DNA of 64,000 bases from Prosopocoilus inquinatus (lineage: Eukaryota > Arthropoda > Insecta > Coleoptera > Lucanidae): contig CM069872.1 in the NCBI GenBank assembly GCA_036172665.1, positions 59,878,101 through 59,942,100 on the forward strand. Direction: 5' to 3'. The notes under the pieces were generated by a model. It had not been told where the DNA came from. It was given only the letters and a program-made list of their open reading frames with translations, and did not search any database. The position numbers and the translations under genes were made by a program. This document shows, piece by piece, positions 37,798-51,524 of the stretch; within the stretch, counting starts at the first letter, position 1; every line of letters begins with the position of its first letter.

Positions 37798-39860
37798 CCC
37801 TGCAGAATTACAGGAATCTGTAATCACCGGAGCCCTCCAAGTTGGTTGCACGTTCAACGTACAGATGGCGCATCGATCCCTCAGGTGCCACCCGAAATTA
37901 GCGACAATTTTCAGCGTTGAGGTGAATGAACAAGCGTGTTTGTTTGTATAAAATAATGTATACTTTAACCTCTTATCTTGCCCCTTCTGTGGGCTACTAT
38001 TTTGTCAATTTGTTTAAGTTTAATGTTTAGTAACTTTATTTGCCCCCCATTGTTGTTAGGGATTTCTATCGAATATTTTATGTTACCGCACCTGAGCGCA
38101 AGCGACATGTCAACATGTCCTTTTCGCAACACGTTTAATCGACTTTTACCGAGGTTTGTCTTTATTTTGTTAATGGTCTACTAATTTAAGCTTTAATTTC
38201 GTTCTTTCTTGTAGATTTGAAAATGGTCTCCTGACCGAAACATGCCATCAATCGTAACGACTTTTATTAATAAGCTACTTCAAGCCGACAGCTTTCTCAG
38301 TTTCTTAGTGCCTTGTCGAACAAATCGTTACGACGAATGCTATCAGCACGATCAGACAATCAGGTACGTACAGTACAGTATTAGAAACAATGCGAGTCCT
38401 TAATTATACGATTTTTGCAGACATTAGTACGGCTAGTTGTGCAGAATTACCGAACATGTGCCGTGGAGAGTACGCATACTTTTGTTGAAACCGATTTATA
38501 TCTGATAATGTTCTCCTCTTCTCCTCTGCATGTACCAGCATAAATGATTTACAAGAGTTTCATGGAGACCGTGTCATTTGCGCAGATTTGTGACCGTGAC
38601 GTGTGTATTTGAAAACGTGAAGTAATGAGTGAACTTTTGTATAGAAAATAATAAAGATGACACCCCCAACACATAAAAATAAAATTATTTTTCCTACTTG
38701 TCAGTGTTTTTTCCAATTAATAAAGCGTTTATTACGATTCACATAACACTAGCTACCGTTAATTACACTGTGAAACCAGGGCTTTCTGCTAGCCACTGAA
38801 CTTCACCAACTATAAAGTAATTAATGCCAATGGTACCAACATAATTGGCAGACAAACTGTATTTGCGTTTTAGTGCAAAATGATTATGAGCGGAATTTCA
38901 AATTCGTCCACTTTCGATTTTCTTCGAAAACTTCAGCACTATCTTGCGTCCTTCGGCGAGGCTAATTGAATGGTGAAGACCGCATTGTTCTGTTTCGTCT
39001 GGTTCTTGAGATATCGTGATTTTTCAGTGGCAATCTGGTGGATGCGCCGGTAAAAATATTAATATCTCGAGAATTAAAAGGCATAGAAAGTTGCGGTTGC
39101 CGCCCTTAGCTTCGCCTTATCAGACTGACTTAACTGTAAAAATTTCAAGTCAATATCTCGAGCCGTTCTCGACTTATTGAATTTTTTGGTCACCGATCGA
39201 TATTTTTCAAATTTTTTTTCTCGAAAACGGTGCGAGGTAGACACTTGCGGTTTGCACCGTTCGATTCGCCTAGTCGAAGTGTATAAGGGTGATTTTTTTC
39301 GTGGCAATCAATTTTTCGTCGAAAACCTCAAATTTTCATGGACTATAGGCTTACTACTTTTAAGGGCGAGAAAACTTTTTTTCTCCTAAAATCGCGAAAA
39401 AATTCACCCGTATAGAGCTGGACGAGGCGCATTCAAAACCGCGCCCCGTTCCTCTCTAGCTGGCCCCTTTCCCGAGATATCGACCCTTAAAGTACCATCG
39501 TAAAAGGACATTAATTCCGCACAGAAAACGAGCTTTAACGCTTAAATTATGTTACAAGCTCATCGCCTGTGGCCTGTGGCGGTTTTAAAAGAGAAAGACA
39601 ACTATTCCTGCCCTGTTTAATTCAAAAGAGGACGAAATGCAAGGCATGTTAGGTAAGACAAGTGTTTTCTCAGAGAAAAGTTGAATAAGCGAAAATCCGT
39701 TCGCGCAAATCCAGCAATCGTTATTTATGGGGCGTCGTGGTATTATTTCTACTTGTAAAACGTTTAAAATAGCGATAAATAAAAATAATTTTTAATGCGT
39801 CGTGGTGCTGCCATCTTGAAGCGACCAACGCGAACTTTCACGTAATCAACGATCACAGGT
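37798..39860 (+). repeat. Satellite unit 18 (short, haplotype A)
   Basis: This 2063-bp A copy has TGTCCTTTTCGC (3-base deletion) and the CATCAATCG insertion. Further markers are GCATTGTTCTG, CTCGAGAATT and GAATTTTTTGG, shared in part with long unit 14. Confidence 0.95.
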
Positions 39861-41923
39861 CCCTGCAGAATTACAGGAATCTGTAATCACCGGAGCCCTC
39901 CAAGTTGGTTGCACGTTCAACGTACAGATGGCGCATCGATCCCTCAGGTGCCACCCGAAATTAGCGACAATTTTCAGCGTTGAGGTGAATGAACAAGCGT
40001 GTTTGTTTGTATAAAATAATGTATACTTTAACCTCTTATCTTGCCCCTTCTGTGGGCTACTATTTTGTCAATTTGTTTAAGTTTAATGTTTAGTAACTTT
40101 ATTTGCCCCCCATTGTTGTTAGGGATTTCTATCGAATATTTTATGTTACCGCACCTGAGCGCAAGCGACATGTCAACATGTCCTTTTCGCAACACGTTTA
40201 ATCGACTTTTACCGAGGTTTGTCTTTATTTTGTTAATGGTCTACTAATTTAAGCTTTAATTTCGTTCTTTCTTGTAGATTTGAAAATGGTCTCCTGACCG
40301 AAACATGCCATCAATCGTAACGACTTTTATTAATAAGCTACTTCAAGCCGACAGCTTTCTCAGTTTCTTAGTGCCTTGTCGAACAAATCGTTACGACGAA
40401 TGCTATCAGCACGATCAGACAATCAGGTACGTACAGTACAGTATTAGAAACAATGCGAGTCCTTAATTATACGATTTTTGCAGACATTAGTACGGCTAGT
40501 TGTGCAGAATTACCGAACATGTGCCGTGGAGAGTACGCATACTTTTGTTGAAACCGATTTATATCTGATAATGTTCTCCTCTTCTCCTCTGCATGTACCA
40601 GCATAAATTATTTACAAGAGTTTCATGGAGACCGTGTCATTTGCGTAGATTTGTGACCGTGACGTGTGTATTTGAAAACGTGAAGTAATGAGTGAACTTT
40701 TGTATAGAAAATAATAAAGATGACACCCCCAACACATAAAAATAAAATTATTTTTCCTACTTGTCAGTGTTTTTTCCAATTAATAAAGCGTTTATTACGA
40801 TTCACATAACACTAGCTACCGTTAATTACACTGTGAAACCAGGGCTTTCTGCTAGCCACTGAACTTCACCAACTATAAAGTAATTAATGCCAATGGTACC
40901 AACATAATTGGCAGACAAACTGTATTTGCGTTTTAGTGCAAAATGATTATGAGCGGAATTTCAAATTCGTCCACTTTCGATTTTCTTCGAAAACTTCAGC
41001 ACTATCTTGCGTCCTTCGGCGAGGCTAATTGAATGGTGAAGACCGCATCGTTCTGCTTCGTCTGGTTCTTGAGATATCGTGATTTTTCAGTGGCAATCTG
41101 GTGGATGCGCCGGTAAAAATATTAATATCTCCGGAATTAAAAGGCACAGAAAGTTGCGGTTGCCGCCCTTAGCTTCGCCTTATCAGACTGACTTAACTGT
41201 AAAAATTTCAAGTCAATATCTCGAGCCGTTCTCGACTTATTGAATTTTATGGTCACCGATCGATATTTTTCAAATTTTTTTTCTCGAAAACGGTGCGAGG
41301 TAGACACTTGCGGTTTGCACCGTTCGATTCGCCTAGTCGAAGTGTATAAGGGTGATTTTTTTCGTGGCAATCAATTTTTCGTCGAAAACCTCAAATTTTC
41401 ATGGACTATAGGCTTACTACTTTTAAGGGCGAGAAAACTTTTTTTCTCCTAAAATCGCGAAAAAATTCACCCGTATAGAGCTGGACGAGGCGCATTCAAA
41501 ACCGCGCCCCGTTCCTCTCTAGCTGGCCCCTTTCCCGAGATATCGACCCTTAAAGTACCATCGTAAAAGGACATTAATTCCGCACAGAAAACGAGCTTTA
41601 ACGCTTAAATTATGTTACAAGCTCATCGCCTGTGGCCTGTGGCGGTTTTAAAAGAGAAAGACAACTATTCCTGCCCTGTTTAATTCAAAAGAGGACGAAA
41701 TTCAAGGCATGTTAGGTAAGACAAGTGTTTTCTCAGAGAAAAGTTGAATAAGCGAAAATCCGTTCGCGCAAATCCAGTAATCGTTATTTATGGGGCGTCG
41801 TGGTATTATTTTTACTTGTAAAACGTTTAAAATAGCGATAAATAAAAATAATTTTTAATTCGTCGTGGTGCTGCCATCTTGAAGCGACCAACGCGAACTT
41901 TCACGTAATCAACGATCACAGGT
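39861..41923 (+). repeat. Satellite unit 19 (short, haplotype A)
   Basis: This 2063-bp A copy has the same 3-base deletion and 4-base insertion as units 5 and 18. Its tail has the TTTTTAATTCG form. Confidence 0.95.
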
Positions 41924-43989
41924 CCCTGCAGAATTACAGGAATCTGTAATCACCGGAGCCCTCCAAGTTGGTTGCACGTTCAACGTACAGATGGCGCATC
42001 GATCCCTCAGGTGCCACCCGAAATTAGCGACAATTTTCAGCGTTGAGGTGAATGAACAAGCGTGTTTGTTTGTATAAAATAATGTATACTTTAACCTCTT
42101 ATCTTGCCCCTTCTGTGGGCTACTATTTTGTCAATTTGTTTAAGTTTAATGTTTAGTAACTTTATTTGCCCCCCATTGTTGTTAGGGATTTCTATCGAAT
42201 ATTTTATGTTACCGCACCTGAGCGCAAGCGACATGTCAACATGTCCTCCTTTTCGCAACACGTTTAATCGACTTTTACCAAGGTTTGTCTTTATTTTGTT
42301 AATGGTCTACTAATTTAAGCTTTAATTTCGTTCTTTCTTGTAGATTTGAAAATGGTCTCCTGACCGAAACATGCCATCGTAACGACTTTTATTAATAAAC
42401 TACTTCAAGCCGACAGCGTTCTCAGTTTCTTAGTTGAACCTTGTCGAACAAATCATTACGACGAATGCTATCAGCACGATCGGACAATCAGGTACGTGGG
42501 CCCCCAGTATTAGAAACAATGTGAGTCCTTATTTATACGATTTTTGCAGACATTAGTACGGCTAGTTGTGCAGAATTACCGAACATGTGCCGTGGAGAGT
42601 ACGCATACTTTTGTTGAAACCGATTTATATCTGATAATGTTCTCCTCTTCTCCTCTGCATGTACCAGCATAAATGATTTACAAGAGTTTCATGGAGACCG
42701 TGTCATTTGCGCAGATTTGTGACCGTGACGTGTGTATTTGAAAACGTGAAGTAATGAGTGAACTTTTGTATAGAAAATAATAAAGATGACACCCCCAACA
42801 CATAAAAATAAAATTATTTTTCCTACTTGTCAGTGTTTTTTCCAATTAATAAAGCGTTTATTACGATTCACATAACACTAGCTACCGTTAATTACACTGT
42901 GAAACCAGGGCTTTCTGCTAGCCACTGAACTTCACCAACTATAAAGTAATTAATGCCAATGGTACCAACATAATTGGCAGACAAACTGTATTTGCGTTTT
43001 AGTGCAAAATGATTATGAGCGGAATTTCAAATTCGTCCACTTTCGATTTTCTTCGAAAACTTCAGCACTATCTTGCGTCCTTCGGCGAGGCTAATTGAAT
43101 GGTGAAGACCGCATCGTTCTGCTTCGTCTGGTTCTTGAGATATCGTGATTTTTCAGTGGCAATCTGGTGGATGCGCCGGTAAAAATATTAATATCTCCGG
43201 AATTAAAAGGCACAGAAAGTTGCGGTTGCCGCCCTTAGCTTCGCCTTATCAGACTGACTTAACTGTAAAAATTTCAAGTCAATATCTCGAGCCGTTCTCG
43301 ACTTATTGAATTTTATGGTCACCGATCGATATTTTTCAAATTTTTTTTCTCGAAAACGGTGCGAGGTAGACACTTGCGGTTTGCACCGTTCGATTCGCCT
43401 AGTCGAAGTGTATAAGGGTGATTTTTTTCGTGGCAATCAATTTTTCGTCGAAAACCTCAAATTTTCATGGACTATAGGCTTACTACTTTTAAGGGCGAGA
43501 AAACTTTTTTTCTCCTAAAATCGCGAAAAAATTCACCCGTATAGAGCTGGACGAGGCGCATTCAAAACCGCGCCCCGTTCCTCTCTAGCTGGCCCCTTTC
43601 CCGAGATATCGACCCTTAAATTACCATCGTAAAAGGACATTAATTCCGCACAGAAAACGAGCTTTAACGCTTAAATTATGTTACAAGCTCATCGCCTGTG
43701 GCCTGTGGCGGTTTTAAAAGAGAAAGACAACTATTCCTGCCCTGTTTAATTCAAAAGAGGACGAAATTCAAGGCATGTTAGGTAAGACAAGTGTTTTCTC
43801 AGAGAAAAGTTGAATAAGCGAAAATCCGTTCGCGCAAATCCAGCAATCGTTATTTATGGGGCGTCGTGGTATTATTTCTACTTGTAAAACGTTTAAAATA
43901 GCGATAAATAAAAATAATTTTTAATGCGTCGTGGTGCTGCCATCTTGAAGCGACCAACGCGAACTTTCACGTAATCAACGATCACAGGT
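41924..43989 (+). repeat. Satellite unit 20 (short, haplotype B)
   Basis: This 2066-bp B copy resembles unit 6, with CCTCAGGTGCC, CTACTATTTT and CTTATTTATACG. Confidence 0.95.
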
Positions 43990-46044
43990 CCCTGCAGAAT
44001 TACAGGAATCTGTAATCACCGGAGCCCTCCAAGTTGGTTGCACGTTCAACGTACAGATGGCGCATCGATCCCTCAAGTGCCACCCGAAATTAGCGACAAT
44101 TTTCAGCGTTGAGATGAATGAACAAGCGTGTTTGTTTGTATAAAATAATGTATACTTTAACCTCTTATCTTGCCCCTTCTGTGGGCTACGATTTTGTCAA
44201 TTTGTTTAAGTTTAATGTTTAGTAACTTTATTTGCCCCCCATTGTTGTTAGGGATTTCTATCGAATATTTTATGTTACCGCACCTGAGCGCAAGCGACAT
44301 GTCAACATGTCCTCCTTTTCGCAACACGTTTAATCGACTTTTACCAAGGTTTGTCTTTATTTTGTTAATGGTCTACTAATTTAAGCTTTAATTTCGTTCT
44401 TTCTTGTAGATTTGAAAATGGTCTCCTGACCGAAACATGCCATCGTAACGACTTTTATTAATAAACTACTTCAAGCCGACAGCGTTCTCAGTTTCTTAGT
44501 TGAACCTTGTCGAACAAATCATTACGACGAATGCTATCAGCACGATCGGACAATCAGGTACGTGGGCCCCCAGTATTAGAAACAATGTGAGTCCTTAATT
44601 ATACGATTTTTGCAGACATTAGTACGGCTAGTTGTGCAGAATTACCGAACATGTGCCGTGGAGAGTACGCATACTTTTGTTGAAACCGATTTATATCTGA
44701 TAATGTTCTCCTCTTCTCCTCTGCATGTACCAGCATAAATGATTTACAAGAGTTTCATGGAGACCGTGTCATTTGCGCAGATTTGTGACCGTGACGTGTG
44801 TATTTGAAAACGTGAAGTAATGAGTGAACTTTTGTATAGAAAATAATAAAGATGACACCCCCAACACATAAAAATAAAATTATTTTTCCTACTTGTCAGT
44901 GTTTTTTCCAATTAATAAAGCGTTTATTACGATTCACATAACACTAGCTACCGTTAATTACACTGTGAAACCAGGGCTTTCTGCTAGCCACTGAACTTCA
45001 CCAACTATAAAGTAATTAATGCCAATGGTACCAACATAATTGGCAGACAAACTGTATTTGCGTTTTAGTGCAAAATGATTACGAGCGGAATTTCAAATTC
45101 GTCCACTTTCGATTTTCTTCGAAAACTTCAGCACTATCTTGCGTCCTTCGGCGAGGCTAATTGAATGGTGAAGACCGCATCGTTCTGCTTCGTCTGGTTC
45201 TTGAGATATCGTGATTTTTCAGTGGCAATCTGGTGGATGCGCCGGTAAAAATATTAATATCTCCGGAATTAAAAGGCACAGAAAGTTGCGGTTGCCGCCC
45301 TTAGCTTCGCCTTATCAGACTGACTTAACTGTAAAAATTTCAAGTCAATATCTCGACTTATTGAATTTTTTGGTCACCGATCGATATTTTTCAAAATTTT
45401 TTTCTCGAAAACGGTGCGAGCTAGACACTTGCGGTTTGCACCGTTCGATTCGCCTAGTCGAAGTGTATAAGGGTGATTTTTTTCGTGGCAATCAATTTTT
45501 CGTCGAAAACCTCAAATTTTCATGGACTATAGGCTTACTACTTTTAAGGGCGAAAAAACTTTTTTTCTCCTAAAATCGCGAAAAAATTCACCCGTATAGA
45601 GCTGGACGAGGCGCATTCAAAACCGCGCCCCGTTCCTCTCTAGCTGGCCCCTTTCCCGAGATATCGACCCTTAAATTACCATCGTAAAAGGACATTAATT
45701 CCGCACAGAAAACGAGCTTTAACGCTTAAATTATGTTACAAGCTCATCGCCTGTGGCCTGTGGCGGTTTTAAAAGAGAAAGACAACTATTCCTGCCCTGT
45801 TTAATTCAAAAGAGGACGAAATTCAAGGCATGTTAGGTAAGACAAGTGTTTTCTCAGAGAAAAGTTGAATAAGCGAAAATCCGTTCGCGCAAATCCAGCA
45901 ATCGTTATTTATGGGGCGTCGTGGTATTATTTCTACTTGTAAAACGTTTAAAATAGCGATAAATAAAAATAATTTTTAATGCGTCGTGGTGCTGCCATCT
46001 TGAAGCGACCAACGCGAACTTTCACGTAATCAACGATCACAGGT
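43990..46044 (+). repeat. Satellite unit 21 (short, haplotype B, 11-bp deletion)
   Basis: At 2055 bp this is the shortest unit. Eleven bases are missing between two TCTCGA direct repeats (TCTCGAGCCGTTCTCGAC became TCTCGAC near 45352). The copy also has private changes: GATTACGAGC, GAGCTAGAC and GCGAAAAAAC. The deletion opens a chance 120-codon frame with a GTG start. Confidence 0.95.
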
Positions 46045-49000
46045 CCCTGCAGAATTACAGGAATCTGTAATCACCGGAGCCCTCCAAGTTGGTTGCACGT
46101 TCAACGTACAGATGGCGCATCGATCCCTCAAGTGCCACCCGAAATTAGCGACAATTTTCAGCGTTGAGGTGAATGAACAAGCGTGTTTGTTTGTATAAAA
46201 TAATGTATACTTTAACCTCTTATCTTGCCCCTTCTGTGGGCTACGATTTTGTCAATTTGTTTAAGTTTAATGTTTAGTAACTTTATTTGCCCCCCATTGT
46301 TGTTAGGGATTTCTATCGAATATTTTATGTTACCGCACCTGAGCGCAAGCGAAATGTCAACATGTCCTCCTTTTCGCAACACGTTTAATCGACTTTTACC
46401 AAGGTTTGTCTTTATTTTGTTAATGGTCTACTAATTTAAGCTTTAATTTCGTTCTTTCTTGTAGATTTGAAAATGGTCTCCTGACCGAAACATGCCATCG
46501 TAACGACTTTTATTAATAAACTACTTCAAGCCGACAGCGTTCTCAGTTTCTTAGTTGAACCTTGTCGAACAAATCATTACGACGAATGCTATCAGCACGA
46601 TCGGACAATCAGGTACGTGGGCCCCCAGTATTAGAAACAATGTGAGTCCTTAATTATACGATTTTTGCAGACATTAGTACGGCTAGTTGTGCAGAATTAC
46701 CGAACATGTGCCGTGGAGAGTACGCATACTTTTGTTGAGTTAATCGATGAGTTCACCGATTAGTTCATCGGTGATCTCACCGAGGAGTTCATCAATAACT
46801 TAATAGACGGGCTCTCCAATTAGCTCATCGATTAGTTCAGCGATGAATTCATTGATGACTTAATCGATTATCTCATCGATTAGTTCACCGATGAGCTCAC
46901 CGATTAGTCCATCGATAAGTTCACCGATGAGCTCACCGATTAGTCCATCGATGAACTCATCGATTAGTCCATCGATGAGCTCACCGATTAGTTCATCGAT
47001 GAGCTCATCGATGAGCTCACCGATTAGTTCATCGATGAGCTCACCGATTAGTTCATCGATGAGCTCATCGATTAGTTCATCGATGAGTTCACCGGTGAGC
47101 TCATCGGTGAAGTCATCGGTGAATTCATCGATGAGCTCATCGATGGACTAATCGGTGAGCTCATCGATGAATTCACCGATGACTTCATCGATGAGCTCAC
47201 CGGTGAACTCATCGATGGACTAATCGGTGAGCTCATCGATGAACTAATCGGTGAGCTCATCGATGGACTAATCGATGAGCTCATCGATGGACTAATCGGT
47301 GAGTTCATCGATGAATTCACCGATGACTTCATCGATGAGCTCACCGGTGAACTCATCGATGAACTAATCGGTGAGCTCATCGGAATGGAGTAATCGATGA
47401 GCTCACCGATAGACTAATCGGTGAGCTCATCAATTAAGTCATCGGTGAATTCATCCATGAGCTCATCGGTGAAATCCTCGATTAACTCGTCAATTAACGA
47501 ATCAGTGCACTCATCGATTAACTCACTGATTGCATCGACAATAAAATAATGTATACTTATATAACCTCTTATCTTGCCCCTTCTTTGGGCTACTATTTTG
47601 TCAATTTGTTTAAGTTTAATGTTTATTAACTTTACTTGCCCCCCATTGTTAGGGATTTTTAACGATTATTTTATGTTACCGCACTCAGCAACGCAAGCGA
47701 CATGTCAACATGTCCTCCTTTTCGCAACACGTTTAATCGACTTTTACCAAGGTTTGTCTTTATTTTGTTAATGGTCTACTAATTTAAGCTTTAATTTCGT
47801 TCTTTCTTGTAGATTTGAAAATGGTCTCCTGACCGAAACATGCCATCGTAACGACTTTTATTAATAAACTACTTCAAGCCGACAGCGTTCTCAGTTTCTT
47901 AGTTGAACCTTGTCGAACAAATCATTACGACGAATGCTATCAGCACGATCGGACAATCAGGTACGTGGGCCCCCAGTATTAGAAACAATGTGAGTCCTTA
48001 ATTATACGATTTTTGCAGACATTAGTACGGCTAGTTGTGCAGAATTACCGAACATGTGCCGTGGAGAGTACGCATACTTTTGTTGAAACCGATTTATATC
48101 TGATAATGTTCTCCTCTTCTCCTCTGCATGTACCAGCATAAATGATTTACAAGAGTTTCATGGAGACCGTGTCATTTGCGCAGATTTGTGACCGTGACGT
48201 GTGTATTTGAAAACGTGAAGTAATGAGTGAACTTTTGTATAGAAAATAATAAAGATGACACCCCCAACACATAAAAATAAAATTATTTTTCCTACTTGTC
48301 AGTGTTTTTTCCAATTAATAAAGCGTTTATTACGATTCACATAACACTAGCTACCGTTAATTACACTGTGAAACCAGGGCTTTCTGCTAGCCACTGAACT
48401 TCACCAACTATAAAGTAATTAATGCCAATGGTACCAACATAATTGGCAGACAAACTGTATTTGCGTTTTAGTGCAAAATGATTATGAGCGGAATTTCAAA
48501 TTCGTCCACTTTCGATTTTCTTCGAAAACTTCAGCACTATCTTGCGTCCTTCGGCGAGGCTAATTGAATGGTGAAGACCGCATCGTTCTGCTTCGTCTGG
48601 TTCTTGAGATATCGTGATTTTTCAGTGGCAATCTGGTGGATGCGCCGGTAAAAATATTAATATCTCCGGAATTAAAAGGCACAGAAAGTTGCGGTTGCCG
48701 CCCTTAGCTTCGCCTTATCAGACTGACTTAACTGTAAAAATTTCAAGTCAATATCTCGAGCCGTTCTCGACTTATTGAATTTTATGGTCACCGATCGATA
48801 TTTTTCAAATTTTTTTTCTCGAAAACGGTGCGAGGTAGACACTTGCGGTTTGCACCGTTCGATTCGCCTAGTCGAAGTGTATAAGGGTGATTTTTTTCGT
48901 GGCAATCAATTTTTCGTCGAAAACCTCAAATTTTCATGGACTATAGGCTTACTACTTTTAAGGGCGAGAAAACTTTTTTTCTCCTAAAATCGCGAAAAAA

Positions 49001-49458
49001 TTCACCCGTATAGAGCTGGACGAGGCGCATTCAAAACCGCGCCCCGTTCCTCTCTAGCTGGCCCCTTTCCCGAGATATCGACCCTTAAATTACCATCGTA
49101 AAAGGACATTAATTCCGCACAGAAAACGAGCTTTAACGCTTAAATTATGTTACAAGCTCATCGCCTGTGGCCTGTGGCGGTTTTAAAAGAGAAAGACAAC
49201 TATTCCTGCCCTGTTTAATTCAAAAGAGGACGAAATTCAAGGCATGTTAGGTAAGACAAGTGTTTTCTCAGAGAAAAGTTGAATAAGCGAAAATCCGTTC
49301 GCGCAAATCCAGCAATCGTTATTTATGGGGCGTCGTGGTATTATTTCTACTTGTAAAACGTTTAAAATAGCGATAAATAAAAATAATTTTTAATGCGTCG
49401 TGGTGCTGCCATCTTGAAGCGACCAACGCGAACTTTCACGTAATCAACGATCACAGGT
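46045..49458 (+). repeat. Satellite unit 22, long form (3414 bp)
   Basis: The structure is as in unit 14, with the minisatellite at 46739-47540 and the unit restart at 47541. The minisatellite has the unit-15 version of the variable word. Confidence 0.95.
46739..47540. repeat. Palindromic 12-bp minisatellite, copy 3 (in unit 22)
   Basis: The word order matches copy 2, with the same 802-bp length and both junctions identical. No gain or loss of words is seen. Confidence 0.95.
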
Positions 49459-51524
49459 CCCTGCAGAATTACAGGAATCTGTCATCACCGGAGCCCTCCA
49501 AGTTGGTTGCACGTTCAACGTACAGATGGCGCATCGATCCCTCAAGTGCCACCCGAAATTAGCGACAATTTTCAGCGTTGAGATGAATGAACAAGCGTGT
49601 TTGTTTGTATAAAATAATGTATACTTTAACCTCTTATCTTGCCCCTTCTGTGGGCTACGATTTTGTCAATTTGTTTAAGTTTAATGTTTAGTAACTTTAT
49701 TTGCCCCCCATTGTTGTTAGGGATTTCTATCGAATATTTTATGTTACCGCACCTGAGCGCAAGCGACATGTCAACATGTCCTCCTTTTCGCAACACGTTT
49801 AATCGACTTTTACCAAGGTTTGTCTTTATTTTGTTAATGGTCTACTAATTTAAGCTTTAATTTCGTTCTTTCTTGTAGATTTGAAAATGGTCTCCTGACC
49901 GAAACATGCCATCGTAACGACTTTTATTAATAAACTACTTCAAGCCGACAGCGTTCTCAGTTTCTTAGTTGAACCTTGTCGAACAAATCATTACGACGAA
50001 TGCTATCAGCACGATCGGACAATCAGGTACGTGGGCCCCCAGTATTAGAAACAATGTGAGTCCTTATTTATACGATTTTTGCAGACATTAGTACGGCTAG
50101 TTGTGCAGAATTACCGAACATGTGCCGTGGAGAGTACGCATACTTTTGTTGAAACCGATTTATATCTGATAATGTTCTCCTCTTCTCCTCTGCATGTACC
50201 AGCATAAATGATTTACAAGAGTTTCATGGAGACCGTGTCATTTGCGCAGATTTGTGACCGTGACGTGTGTATTTGAAAACGTGAAGTAATGAGTGAACTT
50301 TTGTATAGAAAATAATAAAGATGACACCCCCAACACATAAAAATAAAATTATTTTTCCTACTTGTCAGTGTTTTTTCCAATTAATAAAGCGTTTATTACG
50401 ATTCACATAACACTAGCTACCGTTAATTACACTGTGAAACCAGGGCTTTCTGCTAGCCACTGAACTTCACCAACTATAAAGTAATTAATGCCAATGGTAC
50501 CAACATAATTGGCAGACAAACTGTATTTGCGTTTTAGTGCAAAATGATTATGAGCGGAATTTCAAATTCGTCCACTTTCGATTTTCTTCGAAAACTTCAG
50601 CACTATCTTGCGTCCTTCGGCGAGGCTAATTGAATGGTGAAGACCGCATCGTTCTGCTTCGTCTGGTTCTTGAGATATCGTGATTTTTCAGTGGCAATCT
50701 GGTGGATGCGCCGGTAAAAATATTAATATCTCCGGAATTAAAAGGCACAGAAAGTTGCGGTTGCCGCCCTTAGCTTCGCCTTATCAGACTGACTTAACTG
50801 TAAAAATTTCAAGTCAATATCTCGAGCCGTTCTCGACTTATTGAATTTTATGGTCACCGATCGATATTTTTCAAATTTTTTTTCTCGAAAACGGTGCGAG
50901 GTAGACACTTGCGGTTTGCACCGTTCGATTCGCCTAGTCGAAGTGTATAAGGGTGATTTTTTTCGTGGCAATCAATTTTTCGTCGAAAACCTCAAATTTT
51001 CATGGACTATAGGCTTACTACTTTTAAGGGCGAGAAAACTTTTTTTCTCCTAAAATCGCGAAAAAATTCACCCGTATAGAGCTGGACGAGGCGCATTCAA
51101 AACCGCGCCCCGTTCCTCTCTAGCTCGCCCCTTTCCCGAGATATCGACCCTTAAAGTACCATCGTAAAAGGACATTAATTCCGCACAGAAAACGAGCTTT
51201 AACGCTTAAATTATGTTACAAGCTCATCGCCTGTGGCCTGTGGCGGTTTTAAAAGAGAAAAACAACTATTCCTGCCCTGTTTAATTCAAAAGAGGACGAA
51301 ATGCAAGGCATGTTAGGTAAGACAAGTGTTTTCTCAGAGAAAAGTTGAATAAGCGAAAATCCCTTCGCGCAAATCCAGTAATCGTTATTTATGGGGCGTC
51401 GTGGTATTATTTTTACTTGTAAAACGTTTAAAATAGCGATAAATAAAAATAATTTTTAATGCGTCGTGGTGCTGCCATCTTGAAGCGACCAACGCGAACT
51501 TTCACGTAATCAACGATCACAGGT
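49459..51524 (+). repeat. Satellite unit 23 (short, haplotype B)
   Basis: This 2066-bp B copy has CTGTCATC and GAGATGAATG at the left, like unit 16. Its tail is that of units 4 and 17 (AGCTCGCCCC, AATCCCTTCG). Confidence 0.95.

Noticed and set aside
45211..45573. 120-codon frame, the longest in the window
   Set aside because: It is a product of the 11-bp deletion in unit 21, starts with GTG, and is interrupted in all other copies.
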